Shown here piece by piece: positions 43,385 through 55,275 of a DNA stretch of 64,000 bases; within the stretch, counting starts at the first letter, position 1; each line of letters begins with the position of its first letter. The notes below the pieces were generated by a model. That model was not told the DNA's origin. It made no database searches and saw only the letters and a list, made by a program, of their open reading frames with translations. The stretch is from Ambrosia x helenae. Taxonomy: Eukaryota > Streptophyta > Magnoliopsida > Asterales > Asteraceae. A program made the translations under genes and the position numbers. The stretch lies in assembly GCA_030844895.1 (NCBI GenBank), contig JAUTDX010007424.1, positions 57,067 to 121,066 on the forward strand, in the 5' to 3' direction.

Positions 43385-44990
43385 AGTTAACATCACATAT
43401 ACACCACCTGTTTGACGAAATGCTTAACAGAAGTATAACAACCCATTTCAAACAATTGTTTCATTACAGCTTAGCTGTTGACAAAATGCTTCATAGGAAC
43501 TAGTACAGAGTCATTAACTTCTATGGTTTTCACCATACATACTATATATATCCACTGCATAACATATCAAACTAGTTCCTTCCCTTTCTTTATCATTCAT
43601 CTCCTTTACTAATGCCTCGATTTTTCCTTTTTTTCTGTCATAACAACCGTTTCTTTTTGTTAGTTACAGTTTATGTCGTAAACCAGATTTGACTGAAGTG
43701 AAACTACAAAATTATCTATATATAACCATGCAGTCAAAATCCTGTGCGCTTCCGATGAAGCAGGTGATTGCCTATGCTCTAGTTTTGCCATTGCTTTTTA
43801 AGGGGTCATGTAGTTTACAGACAATTTATATAATACTGCATAGGAAGGATACCCAATTATTGTGATTTAACTTTTTTGGTATGACTATAAAAAGCTCTGT
43901 ATAAACCACCTGTTAATTTGCTGCTTTTTGATAGTGTGTCCAAAATCTACTATCTCCACATAGACACAAAACATCAAGAGCTGCTTTCAGAGAAGTGGGG
44001 GTGATCTTGGGACGGCACATATGACACAAAACAGGTAGCATTCTTACTAGTTTTATTATTTATCTCTGTAATTTGGAATAAGTCATAACACTTTAAGTAT
44101 CTTAAGGAAAATTGTGAGCAAAATCTTAAGGGACTTGCCTGTTACAATGCCAATAGATGTTCGCAATAGTCTAGTGGGAATGGAGTCGCTATATGTGGAT
44201 GAAGTGAAAAGAGTATTGAGAATGTACTCTTGTTCAGAGTGGCTATATGTGCTGTTTTTTCTGTCCACCATATTGATGACTATTCCGATGTTAAATACAT
44301 TGTGACAGAGGCAGAGATGCAGTTGGTTTTTATTGGACGGTAGCTGATGATCTTCGAAGTATTGTAGATTCAAGTTAAAACTGAAAAAGTTCAATTTTGG
44401 TGTTTCATTCAGCATGGAGCCAGAAGGTCAGTTGCATGAAAATGATGTATTTTTGCCAATAAGAGTACATTGTATTCAGGGCCGGCTCAACCTATTTGGG
44501 GGCTTAAAGCGAATTCTAAAATCGAGGCCCTTATTACAATTTTTTTTATTACGATCCTAGTATTGAGTAATCAATATTAATAGATTGACGCGTTACTCCT
44601 TTAATAATGAATCAAATTATTTAAATTGTTAAGGAAATACCTACAATGAGTGTCATATGGTCCAACTTCTATCAAGCCTGTTCAATGCAAAATTTAAAGC
44701 CTTCAAAATATAAGCGTATTTTCCGCCACTCAATTAATGTAATTAAGATCTCTCCCGAATTATGGGGCCCCATTTTTTAGGGGCCCCGCGCCCTAGCTTG
44801 GGTTTGTTCTAAATTCCAGCTTGCCCTGATCATATTTGAAGTAAAGATGTTAAACATACACTAAATGACTTGAAATCAGTTTATTGCAGATGCAGTAATT
44901 TACACCTAACCAAAACTTTGCACTTAAGCAATCTGTGGTCAAAAGTAGAGCTGGCAAATACAGTTATAAGGAGATGCAATCCCAAGTTTC
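43385..44990 (+). pseudogene. TNL relic with internal deletions
   Basis: Leader-intron-like sequence (43390-43960) is followed by the last TIR codons (43978-44033), an intron, then NBS codons from KIVSKILRDLP to about 44230. There the NBS jumps directly to the middle of a C-JID-like exon (44240-44470). After a hAT-like insertion (44477-44828), only a scrap of the tail exon remains (44880-44985). P-loop through LRR are deleted. Confidence 0.75.
44477..44828. mobile_element. hAT-like MITE
   Basis: The ends CAGGGCCGGCT and CAGGGCAAGCTG (complement strand) are hAT-like. The flanks ATTGTATT and ATCATATT match at six of eight bases, an eroded 8-bp duplication. It sits in the same C-JID/tail intron that carries MITEs in TNL-2. 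GGGGCCCC palindromes occur near its right end. Confidence 0.6.
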
Positions 44991-45199
44991 TACCAGAGAA
45001 GATAACAAATATCTAATTAACATGATTTATTTAAAACAAAAATATCTAAATTACTGTTGTTTATTAAATATTTAGTTTTCTCAAACATGTACAGCTCTGC
45101 CTCCATTCAAGTTATAGTCGAGACCCCAGAACTTTTATGGCCTTATAAATATAGAGTATTTATTACTTCAATTTTCCACCTACTTTATTTGCTCACATC

Positions 45200-48100
45200 A
45201 TGCACCGATTCTCCCCACCGGCGACACCAGCTACACCTTCTTCCATGGTAAGTTTTCACACATCTCTATTTTACATCAGTTTTGTATGTAGATCTGCAAA
45301 AATGTTCGCGTATGTATGATTATGAGAGTAGTTTTAATTTGTTTTGCTATCCAAGTCACCCTTCTACGATGATAGTTTGGATAAATACTAAGATCGATTA
45401 TTTAGTGGTTGCTAACAGAACTAACACCTTTCCGCGTTTTGATTGTGTAGAAAATCTAGTATTTTCTGTCAGTTAGCATATCAAAATTCATCTGTAATTT
45501 TGTAGTACCTAATTATGTTGAGATTGATCTACAGACGCAGCTATATGCATCATCTTCAACAGCAGAATCACAGCGTTATGATGTTTTCATGAGCTTCCGA
45601 GGGGAGGACACGCGTACAAGTTTCACCAGCCATTTATATGATGCCTTAAAAAGAAATAACATTAAAACCTACAAAGACGACAAGACACTTGAGATTGGCA
45701 GCCCATTGCTTCCGAGCTCCTAGAGGCCATAGAAACATCTAGAATTGCTATTGTGGTTTTATCCAGCGATTTTGCAACTTTAAAATGGTGTTTAGAGGAA
45801 ATTGCAAAAATTGTTGATTGCATGAAACGAGGCAAGTTGATTGTCATTCCTATTTGTTACCACGTGTCTCCCTCTGACGTTCGTCATCAAAGCAGCTGTT
45901 TTAAACAAGGATTTACCGATCATGAAGTCGATCCTGAAACTGCACCACAAAAGGTGGAAACATGGAGAGCTGCTTTTAGAGAAGTGGGAGCTCTCTCGGG
46001 ATGGCACATGACACAAAACAGGTAGCGGTATCACTGGCTGTAATTTTCAAGAAGTTGTAGATTTAAGAATCTTAAAACAACTGACTTGATCTCTTGTCTG
46101 GTTATCTTCAGGGACGAAGCAGAAGTCGTAAGTAAAATTGTGGGCAAAATCTTAAGGGACTTGCCTGATACAATGCTGGTAGATCTTCCTAATAGTCTAG
46201 TGGAAATCGAATCCCGAGTGGACGAAGTGAAAGGAATACTGAGAATGGACTCTAGTGATGTTCTTATCATAGGGATTTGTGGGATGAGTGGAATCGGTAA
46301 GACTACTTTAGCCGAAGCTGTCTATAATAACATTAAAAATAATTTTGAAAAAGGCAGTCTCATTGAAAATATCAAGGACATCTCCAAACAAAATGATAGT
46401 ACCGATCTATGCAAACTACAATAGAAACTCCTTGACGACATTTTAATGGAGAAAAGAATTCGTGTTCAAAGTGTTATCCATGGAAAAACTTTGTTGGGGA
46501 CAAAGCTACGTGGTTTCAAGCTTATCATAGTATTGGATGATGTGAATCATGTTGACCAGTTGACCTATTTAGCCGGGGCCTTGAGTGGTTTGGACCTGGC
46601 AGTAGAGTCATAGTAACCACAACAAACAAAGACTTGCTAAATTACTATGAAATGAAAGAAATATATTTGTGTGAAGAAATGAATGGTGATGAAGCTCTTA
46701 CTCTCTTTTCTCAATCAGCCTTCAAGCAAAGTCATCCTACTCATGGTTATGAAAAGTTGTCAGATGATATCGTGAATCTTGCTGGTGGACTTCCGTTAGC
46801 TCTTAATGTTTATGGTTCTCTGTTATGTGGGAAGGGTCAAAACTATTGGAAAGGGATGTTGGAGAAGCTTAGAGAATATCCAGAGAAAGAAGTTCTAGGA
46901 AGACTTGAAGTGGTATATGCAAGACTGGATAAAGATCAGCGTGATGCCTTCATATATATTGCATGTTTCTTGAAAGGGAGAAACAAAGATTTGGTAAAAG
47001 ATATACTCACCAATATCGGGTGGTACCCTGAGTGTGGAATTACTGATCTTAAGAACAAGTGTCTCATAACTATCAATCTTGAAGATAATGTGTGGATGCA
47101 TGATCTTTTGCAACAAATGTGTTGGGAAATTCTTCGCAAGGAATCACATAAGTTTGTTGCAATCAAGTATCACAAAGATATTGTAGATACTCTCTCATCC
47201 GAACCAAAGGTCAGTTTGATGGCTTTCCAGAAAATACATCTCTGATTTTGCAAACTTAAATCCTAAATATTTGTCAAATTTAGAAGTTACATGGAAGTGT
47301 TCTCATTAAAATATCTGAATGCTCTTAGCGCTTTCTAATAGTAACTCTTTTAACACTTGCGACACACCAACAAGCAAAGGGAGAAATAATTATATTACTA
47401 ACTGTTGCACTTGTTTATACCAGGGAATGCAAACTGTTGAAGTCATTAACCAGGAGCCATATAAGTGTGAACTGAATGATTGCTTCATAGTTGATCCTAC
47501 ATGTTTCTCAAAGATGACAAAACTAAAATTTCTCAAAATTAATAATATACACTTCCTTAAAGGACTTAAGTGTCTTTCCAATGTTCTAAGAATTATTGAA
47601 TGGTTTGGATGTTCCTTGAAGTCTTTGCCCTCAACATTTGAGCCAAAACACATTTTTGAACTTGAAATGTGTTGTAGCCAACTGAAAACACTTTGGAAGA
47701 AAGATTTAGTAAGTAATTGTCTACAACTCCATATACCCCTTAACAGTTTTTCAGTCATAATTTGCAAGGTATATTTCTCACAATTTCACTCTCATATAAC
47801 AGGAGTTGCCTAATCTACGATCCATAAACCTCAGTTTCTCAAAATATTTGACCAAAATTCCAGACTTGACATCAGCATCAAATCTTGTGAAACTAAATCT
47901 TGAAGGGTGCGCAAATTTAACAAGCCTACATGCATCAGTTCTTCTCCTGAATCGACTACGTTACTTGAATCTCAAAGGGTGTACTTGTCTTGAAAGCCTT
48001 GGAAAAACTCCTACGGAAATGGAAGCTCTTGAGGCACTTCTTCTTTCTGGCTGCTCAAAACTTCAATATATTCATGAGTTTGGAAAGAACATGAAACGCT

Positions 48101-49020
48101 TGGAGCATCTGTATGTGGATGGAACTAGAATCAAGAAATACCAGAAAACTTGGGGGAAATGTGTGATTTAAGGAATCTCGATGGCAGTGGAACATGTATT
48201 GAAAAGCCTCCATCTTCTATTAATCGCTTAAAGAAACTAAGACTCCTGCATTTAAATAGATGCCCATTGTCTTTCAACACGAGATGATTTTTAAACCCCA
48301 GTTTGGATATATTATCATCATGTTTAAAAGAAGTTACTCTAAGTTATTGCAATCTATCTGTGATTCATGATGGTATTGGGTTGTTATGTTGCTTAATATC
48401 TTTGGATCTATCTGGAAATGAATTTGTTTCGCTGCTTGCAAGTATTGGTCTCCTTTCAAAACTGAGAGTGCTTTGTTTGAATAACTGCAAGAGGCTTCAG
48501 TCATTGCCAAAACTTTCATTAGTTGACGAGGACACATATTATGGACCTCGAAGTAGATTCAATTACTATGTTTGGGCAGAAGCAGTTGATTTATCTAAAT
48601 TCAAGGCATTAGGTTACAACAATCGTCCAACGGTCTCATGTTTAAACTGTCCAAAACTGGCAATGGACAAACGTGGCAGTAATCTAGCAGAAAAAAAATA
48701 TTAAATAGCTACCTTGAGGTAATCAAAATCATTAATTAGTTTTTGTTCAGCTTATAAGTAATGTATTCACCAATGAATAAAATGGTGTCTATGTATGTTC
48801 TGTGCATGTGTGTGAGTATTGAGCGCATAAAGTTCACGCATTGCGTTCTGTTGATTCTTGCAAAATGTAACATTAATTAATAATTACTACTAAGCTGTAT
48901 TTGATATAATTGGTGCTGGAAGTAATATACCATCAGGGTTTGTAGAGCCAGGTTTGGAGGGTTTGATTCTTGAAGGCCCATGGATCGGAGTTGCTATATG
49001 TGCTTTTATTTCAGTTATGT
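45200..49020 (+). pseudogene. TNL-4: TNL copy interrupted by a retroelement
   Basis: Exons: leader 45200-45247 (MHRFSPPATPATPSSM, donor GTAAGT); TIR 45535-46021; NBS 46112-47209; LRR-1 47424-47708; LRR-2 47803-48718; C-JID-like fragment about 48893-49020. The TIR exon starts ACG, not ATG, so translation would need the leader ATG. GMSGIGKTTL, IIVLDDVNH, GLPLAL and WMHDLL are present. Lesions: one base missing near 45698 in the TIR, TAG at 46422 for CAG, one base missing near 46575, one near 48139, TGA at 48285 (TGC in TNL-3). The gene is then cut by the LTR starting at 49021. Confidence 0.85.
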
Positions 49021-49267
49021 TGTCACAGGGATGATTTCACAGGATCTTATTTAGAGAGAATTGAATAACAATGTGAAATGCATATTTACAAATGATATGT
49101 TCAACCCTATTTATACATAACTAATCGGTGTGAGTGAACCGACGTGACCCTTCACAAACTAACATAACCGCTAATAACTACCTTGTGACACAATGGTTCA
49201 CTTATTTCTATTCTAGACTTAGGATATATAATATACTTTAGGATAAATCAAATATTATATGCTAACA
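49021..49267 (-). repeat. LTR (3' on the minus strand)
   Basis: Starts TGTCACAGGG and ends GCTAACA on the + strand. It aligns to 54466-54714 with scattered differences and small indels, so insertion is not very recent. The polypurine tract lies immediately inside, at 49269-49279. Confidence 0.8.
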
Positions 49268-49338
49268 TTCTCCCCCTTAATTTTGATTTATCTTCAATAC
49301 TTTGCAGTAGGGTCTTGATCATCTTCATTGCGTCTTGC

Positions 49339-50217
49339 TTATAGCATTACTGGTCCAACTTCTTCACATTGAATTAGATGAGCTTCCTCGTTTTCTTTTA
49401 GCTTTGGACATTCGTGTTTGAGGTGTCCAAATTCATTGCAATTGTAGCATCTTATATAGCTCTTGTTTTGTTGGTACCTCCTGTTGTCCTTGTTTCTCCA
49501 AGTCTTCCAATTTTTAGCTTTATCACGTCCTTGACTTGAATTTGCATGACCACAATGTTCGCATTTATCTTCCTTGAATTTTCCTTTAGCATCTTCTTTG
49601 GTGAATAAGAGTTTACTGTGTGATTCACCTTCTTCTGGTTTCTTGATGCGTTCTTCGTATGCCTTTAATCTTCCGATAGCTTCTTGAAATGGCATAGTAT
49701 TAAGATCGGCAAACTGTTCGATTGCAGCAACAATTTGGATGTACTTTTCTGGTACTGAACTGAGTAGTTTCCGAACTAGTCTTTTGTTATCAATTGTAGA
49801 TCCATGGTTGTTGGCTTGTGAGACAAGTTTACTAATTTTGCCGGTAAAATCATCTAGTGATTCTGAGTCTTTCATCTTTAGAGCTTCAAAGTCTGATTCG
49901 AGTGTTTGCATTCTTGCTTCTTTGACTCTGTCTGCTCCTACATATCTTGCTTTCAAATCTTCCCAAATGTCTTTAGCGTTTGTATGATGAGCGACTTGAA
50001 ATACTAGTTCTTCTGGCATGGCTTGATAAAGATAAGCAATAGCTTTGGCATTTTTCTTTGCATCGAGTTCACCTGTTGGTTCTATTGCTTCCCAAATTCC
50101 ATGTACGTTGAAGATTGCTCTAACTTTTACTGCCCAAATAGTGTAATTCGTCGGACTTAGAGTTGGGCATTGGAAGGTCATTGACGTTCCTTCTTCCCTT
50201 ATGACTTCCTTAGTCAT
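49339..50217 (-). CDS. Copia-type Gag, copy B
   Basis: An intact frame of 292 aa from ATG 50217 to TAG 49339. The N-terminal half is the copia capsid-type domain (LSPTNYTIWAVKVRAIF near residues 20-36, IWEDLKARYVGADRVKEARM near 84-103). A CCHC zinc knuckle, CYNCNEFGHLKHEC, lies near 257-270, and a second Cys/His group (CEHCGH) near 218. Gag forms the particle that packages the RNA. It is highly similar to the copy at 52308-53186. With no pol in the element, movement would need enzymes from another copia element. Confidence 0.85.
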   Translation of the reverse strand: MTKEVIREEGTSMTFQCPTLSPTNYTIWAVKVRAIFNVHGIWEAIEPTGELDAKKNAKAIAYLYQAMPEELVFQVAHHTNAKDIWEDLKARYVGADRVKEARMQTLESDFEALKMKDSESLDDFTGKISKLVSQANNHGSTIDNKRLVRKLLSSVPEKYIQIVAAIEQFADLNTMPFQEAIGRLKAYEERIKKPEEGESHSKLLFTKEDAKGKFKEDKCEHCGHANSSQGRDKAKNWKTWRNKDNRRYQQNKSYIRCYNCNEFGHLKHECPKLKENEEAHLIQCEEVGPVML

Positions 50218-51509
50218 TGTTCGTGTCTTCTTTTTCTTCTTTCCAATATTGGTAAATACACTAACGTAACTTTAACTTCTTTGGTTTCGGATCGATTTGA
50301 TATCAACTTTGCTAGCCTCGGATCAAATCAATATCAACCTTGCTTTGGATTAATTTGATATCAGCCTGAGTGACTTCGGATCAAATTATCTTCTTCTGGT
50401 TTTTCGGTCGCGTAGCGAATCAAAACCTTACTTCCGAGAATAGTAACGGGGCCTTTCGGTCATTTATAACGAATCAAAACCAACTATTCCTTTTTAACAC
50501 AACAATAACGGGGTCTTCGGTTGTAAGACGAATCAAAACCTACTAACTGGGTCTTTCGGTCGTCTAATAAATCAAACCAATTGTTGCGTGCCGAGAACAG
50601 TAACGGGCTTTCGGTTGCAGGACAAATAAAAACCAATAACGGGGTTTTTCCGGTTGTCAAACAAATCAAACCAACTGTTCTAGGAATTGGTCCTTCGGTT
50701 GCAGGGCAAATCAGAACCGTTCCTCCCTTTTTTCCTTTTTTTTTTAATATTTTCTAAATCATATAAATTTTTTTATTGATTTTAAAACATATGTTTTCTT
50801 TAAAAGAATTTGGTTTATTTAAAAAAACGTCTCTTCCAGGAAAAATAATAAATTCCGATTTGACTTTTGTTTTAAATATCAGTTTTACGTTTTCCTTTAA
50901 ACCGTTTGTTGACTTTACGGAGTCAAACCGCCGCAAATATAAACTAACCCAAAATATCCCTTATGATCTGAGTAAACTGAATTCACTTGTGATTCTTGTA
51001 ATACTTTTGTAATGATATGATGATCCAAATCAGATTTAAAAAAAATGCTCTTACGAAAACCGAATATGTATGAATACAAAACTGGTTTTTATTTGGATTC
51101 AAGAATCCGAATCTGTTCTTGATATTGATTTCGAAATCTGTTTTTGAATCAAGATTTTTTTTGGTTGCCCTGTTAAAACAATTTCTGTTAATGGTTTCTA
51201 GGAAAATTTTCTATAAGAAAATATTTGTTTCAAAATTTTGTAAGAAACAGAGTATAATCAAAACGTTCGATTTTGATTTCTGAAAAACAACGATTTTGTA
51301 TCTGATATTCTATAAGTGATTAAGAGATAGGGACTTAGACCGCTATACGATGGATTCTTATTAACCGTTTATCTTTTTGAAACCGCCGGAGTGTCGCCGG
51401 AATTTTTGTGGTTTCCGATGAATCCTTCAAAAACGGTTATGGGCCTGAATTCGTTGATCATTTGTGATCTTTCTGTTCTGGAAATGATTACTGAATCCCA
51501 AAATATGTT

Positions 51510-52235
51510 CTTGAGTAAATTCCTTTTTGAGTCCCTGAGTTTTCTTGATTTTAACTACTTGAGTCCAACATTTTCATTTTTAACATTCTGAGTGCTTGTG
51601 TTTTATTTTTGTTATGATTTGAGTCCTAAAAACTAACTCCATCCAACTTTTCTGTTAAGTAACCCTCACGTGAAACACACGTGAGGGTACTTTAGTAAAT
51701 TCGTCTTGTCTTTCATCTTCCCCTTATAAAAACCCAATTACTCACCTCTAAACCCTAATTTCTGTTTCAATCGATCCAGACACAACCCACGAACAAAAAT
51801 CATTCGAACATCATGGACTTCAACGAATCCTGGAAGAAGATTCTATTGCTGTGCAAGAGCAATAAGCTGTGGGTTTGTAACTTGGGCTGATCCTCCAATG
51901 TGTGCACGATCTTGTCAAGTTATACCTGGATTACTAAGATCCATCAACAATCATCAAGAAATGGCTCGGATCAGAGACAAAAAGTTGAAAAAATTGAAAT
52001 TTTTTTTTGTTTGGTAGTTGGGTTTTGTTTGTAATGTATGTATGTATGTTTGCTTGACTTGAAGTAACTGTTTCTAATGTATGTATGTATCCACTTGACC
52101 TAATTTTGATATTAGCTATGGTTGTAAAGGTCAAGTTGGTCTAATGTTAAAGAATTGGCTATGAATGAAATGGTGTGGTTTTTGTAATTTTTGTGTATTG
52201 GTCTAAACAGATGTTGAAATACTGATTTTCTGCAA
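51510..52235. other. Non-gag segment between the two gag units
   Basis: Homology between the two gag-leader units stops near 51510. The next 0.7 kb is unrelated to the element. It starts with TTTTTGAGTCCCTGAGTTTT, contains the palindrome CCTCACGTGAAACACACGTG with flanking matches (51664-51686), then CCCTTATAAAAACCC (TATA-like, 51721) and AAACCCTAATTTC. A short frame MDFNESWKKILLLCKSNKLW follows (51813-51890). It looks like a captured or inserted host-gene promoter and first exon on the + strand. Identity unknown. Confidence 0.45.
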
Positions 52236-52307
52236 GATTCTCCCCTTAATTTTGATTTATCTTCAATACTTTGCAGTAGGGTCTTGATCATCTTCATTGC
52301 GTCTTGC

Positions 52308-53186
52308 TTATAGCATTACTGGTCCAACTTTTTCACATTGTATTAGATGAGCTTCCTCCTTTTCTTTTAGTTTTGGACATTCGTGTTTGAGGTGTCCAAA
52401 ATCATTGCAATTGTAGCATCTTATATAGCTCTTGTTTTGTTGGTACCTCCTGGTTTCTTTGTTTCTCCAAGTCTTCCAATTTTTAGCTTTATCACGTCCT
52501 TGACTTGAATTTGCATGACCACAATGTTCGCATTTATCTTCCTTGAATTTTCCTTTAGCATCTTCTTTGGTGAATAAGAGTTTACTGTGTGATTCACCTT
52601 CTTCTGGTTTCTTGATGCGTTCTTCGTATGCCTTTAATCTTCCGATAGCTTCTTGAAATGGCATAGTATTAAGATCGGCAAATTGCTCGATTGCAACAAC
52701 AATTTGGATGTACTTTTCCGGTACGGAGCTGAGTAGTTTCCTTACTAATCTTTTGTTATCAATTGTAGATCCAAGGTTGTTGGCTTGTGAGACAAGTTTA
52801 CTAATTTTGCCGGTAAAATTATCTAGTGATTCTGAGTCTTTCATCTTTAGAGCTTCAAAGTCTGATTCGAGTGTTTGCATTCTTGCTTCTTTGACTCTGT
52901 CTGCTCCTACATATCTTGCTTTCAAATCTTCCCAAATGTCTTTAGCGTTTGTATGATGAGCGATTTGAAACACTAGTTCTTCTGGCATGGCTTGATAAAG
53001 ATAAGCAATAGCTTTAGCATTTTTCTTTGCATCGACTTCACCTGTTGGTTCTATTGCTTCCCAAATTCCATGTACGTTGAAGATTGCTCTAACTTTTACT
53101 GCCCAAATAGTGTAGTTTGTCGAACTTAGAGTTGGGCCTTGGAAGGTCATTGACGTTCCTTCTTCTCTTATGACTTCATTAGTCAT
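52308..53186 (-). CDS. Copia-type Gag, copy A
   Basis: An intact 292-aa frame from ATG 53186 to TAG 52308, differing from copy B at scattered positions only (for example NEV for KEV at the start, CYNCNDFGHLKHEC knuckle). It follows the shared leader with repeated CGGTTGTAAGACGAATC-type words (53400-53700; 50420-50720 for copy B). A polypurine-like GGGGAGAAT lies after it (complement of about 52239-52247) but no LTR follows. Both copies remaining open suggests selection on Gag or a recent duplication. Confidence 0.85.
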   Translation of the reverse strand: MTNEVIREEGTSMTFQGPTLSSTNYTIWAVKVRAIFNVHGIWEAIEPTGEVDAKKNAKAIAYLYQAMPEELVFQIAHHTNAKDIWEDLKARYVGADRVKEARMQTLESDFEALKMKDSESLDNFTGKISKLVSQANNLGSTIDNKRLVRKLLSSVPEKYIQIVVAIEQFADLNTMPFQEAIGRLKAYEERIKKPEEGESHSKLLFTKEDAKGKFKEDKCEHCGHANSSQGRDKAKNWKTWRNKETRRYQQNKSYIRCYNCNDFGHLKHECPKLKEKEEAHLIQCEKVGPVML

Positions 53187-54465
53187 TAATTGTGTCTTCG
53201 TTTTCTTCTTTCCAATATTGGTAGATACACTAACGTAACTTTAACTTCTTTGGTTTCGGATTGATTTGATATCAACTTTGCTTGTCTCGGATCAAATCAA
53301 TATCAACCTTGCTTTGGATTAATTTGATATCAGCCTGAGTGACTTCGGATCAAATTATCTTCTTCTGGTTTTTCGGTCGCGTAGCGAATCAAAACCTTAA
53401 TTCCGAGAATAGTAACGGGGTCTTTCAGTCGTTTATAACGAATCAAAACCAACTATTCCTTTTAAGACAACAATAACGGGGTCTTCGGTTGTAAGACGAA
53501 TCAAAACCTACCAACTGGGTCTTTTAGTCGTCTAACAAATCAAACCAATTGTTGCGTGCCGAGAACAGTAACGGGGCTTTCGGTTGCAGGACAAATAAAA
53601 ACCAATAACGGGGTTTTTCCGGTTGTCAAGCAAATCAAACCAACTGTTCTAGGAACCGGTCCTTCGGTTGCAGGGCAAATCAGAACCGTTCCTCCCTTTT
53701 TGTTTGTTTTTTTTTTAATTTAATTTTCTAAATCATATATATTTTTTTTATAGAAAAAACTTAAAACATTTATATAATATTAAAAAAACTGTTTTGATTT
53801 CTCTTTAAAATAACGTGTATGTTGACTTTCAAAAAAAATCAATAACAGTTTACTAACTTCAAAAAAAAGATCTTCGTCCCTTTATAAAACTAATATGTAT
53901 GTTGACTTTCAAAAAAAAAGTCAAACTATCCAATATAAATTTTCCCACTGTATTTCTTTGTGATGATCCTAAAACCAAACTTCGATTGTAATGAAACCAA
54001 ACTTCGATTGTTGTTTCTAAAACCGAATTCTTAAAGGTTTTGTAAGGAAACAAAATTCGTGTTTTCTAAACTTTTGAAAAAAAACAGAGTATTATAAAAA
54101 ACTTCGATGAATGAATTTAAAACAACAACTTTCGTATTTGATTAATCAATATATGATCAAGGATAGGGACTAAACCGTTATACGATGGATTCCGATTAAC
54201 TGTTTGATTTTCTGAAACCGCCGGAAAGTCGCCGGAATTTTTCTGGTTTCCCATGAATCCTTATAAAACGGTTACGGGCCTTTGATTCTTGTTCCTGTGT
54301 GATCGTTCTGATCTGGCAACGATTGCTGAATCGAAGAATATGTTTTATAAAAACAGTTTTCGCTTCAATTTGTTTCTGCGTTTGATCGTCCAAAAACAGG
54401 GGATGAAAGTTTTAATCTCGTTCTTCGATTTTGATTCTTAAAACCAATGCTCTGATGCCAATTAT

Positions 54466-54714
54466 TGTCACAGGGATGATTTCACAGGATCTTATTGAGA
54501 GAGAATTGAATAACAATGTGAAATGCATATTTACAAATGATGGGGTACAAGCCTATTTATACTATGTGAATGGTGTGTCTCTAATAGACATGACCCTTCA
54601 AACTATCATAACTACCAATAACTAACTTGTGACACAATGGTTCACTTATTTATATTCTAGACTTAGGATATATATAATATATACTTATGATATAAATCAA
54701 ATATTATGCTAACA
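54466..54714 (-). repeat. LTR (5' on the minus strand)
   Basis: Partner of 49021-49267. The primer-binding site lies directly beside it at 54449-54461 (complement). It carries small differences from its partner in the middle third. Confidence 0.8.
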
Positions 54715-54893
54715 TAATTGATAAGCTTCAGAATAACATTTATAAGGTGTCATCTACCATTCAAGACATGAGTAGCCATGCTGACCAATATAGCCATGAT
54801 CTACGAAAGGTGAAGAAGCACGTTAAATCTTTTTCCCAACTTTCAAAGATGATGATATTATATCCATGTTGTCGTTATTTAATAGAAGTTAGA
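54715..54893 (+). pseudogene. TNL C-terminal-domain end fragment
   Basis: Immediately after the LTR, the sequence encodes the last 55 or so residues of the tail module: IDKLQNNIYKVSSTIQDMSS, then HADQYSHDLRKVKKHVKSFS. The frame shifts near 54845. Because the left flank of the retroelement is C-JID exon, the C-JID remainder and most of the tail are missing between the two flanks. Confidence 0.75.
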
Positions 54894-55002
54894 TGTAATT
54901 CTCGCAGATTGATGTTGGTAATTCATGGCTATCGTAGTGTTTTTTATGTTGTAACTGATGGTTGTCAACTTGAGTGTACACAAATAGTTCGTAACTTGTA
55001 TT

Positions 55003-55262
55003 TGTTCTTACTATGTAATCAACCTTGGAACCTCCGTAGTTCACATTGATTTTGTTGGGTCAGTGAAAGACATAAAGGATGGGTGGTTGAGCGTACAGTT
55101 GTCACTTGAGCAAACTTTGGTCAAAAGTAGAGCTAATAGTTACAGTTACAAAGGGATACTACAACAACTCGATGATCTTGTAGCTGCTAAAAGCGTTGGA
55201 TTTTCTGATATATTTCTCAAAATGCTTGAGTTAATTATTATTAAACAATATGCAAGGGTCAA
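55003..55262 (+). pseudogene. TNL C-terminal-domain middle fragment
   Basis: This encodes the middle of the tail module (YYVINLGTS-like, VKDIKDGWLSVQLSLEQTLV, LQQLDDLVAAKSVGFSD). It lies downstream of a tail-end fragment, so the two pieces are in the wrong order for one gene and derive from separate copies. Homology ends near 55262 where a possible LTR begins. Confidence 0.75.
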
Positions 55263-55275
55263 CTGGTAATTCTAC

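Larger units (their letters stand above)
49021..54714 (-). mobile_element. LTR element with two gag genes and no pol (TR-GAG-like)
   Basis: LTRs of about 247-249 bp (49021-49267, 54466-54714) share most of their sequence, starting TGTTAGCATAAT on the minus strand. The primer site TTGGCATCAGAGC (complement of 54449-54461) and polypurine tract AAGGGGGAGAA (complement of 49269-49279) mark minus orientation. Between them lie two near-identical gag genes, each preceded by a similar leader, and no protease, RT or integrase. This matches non-autonomous elements known as TR-GAG. Flanking five bases differ (TATGT and TAATT), so there is no target duplication. Left flank is a C-JID exon, right flank a tail exon. 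Confidence 0.8.

Noticed and set aside
49739..49987. Plus-strand open frame inside gag (also 52708-52956)
   Set aside because: Antisense shadow of an intact Gag coding frame, conserved only because gag is duplicated.
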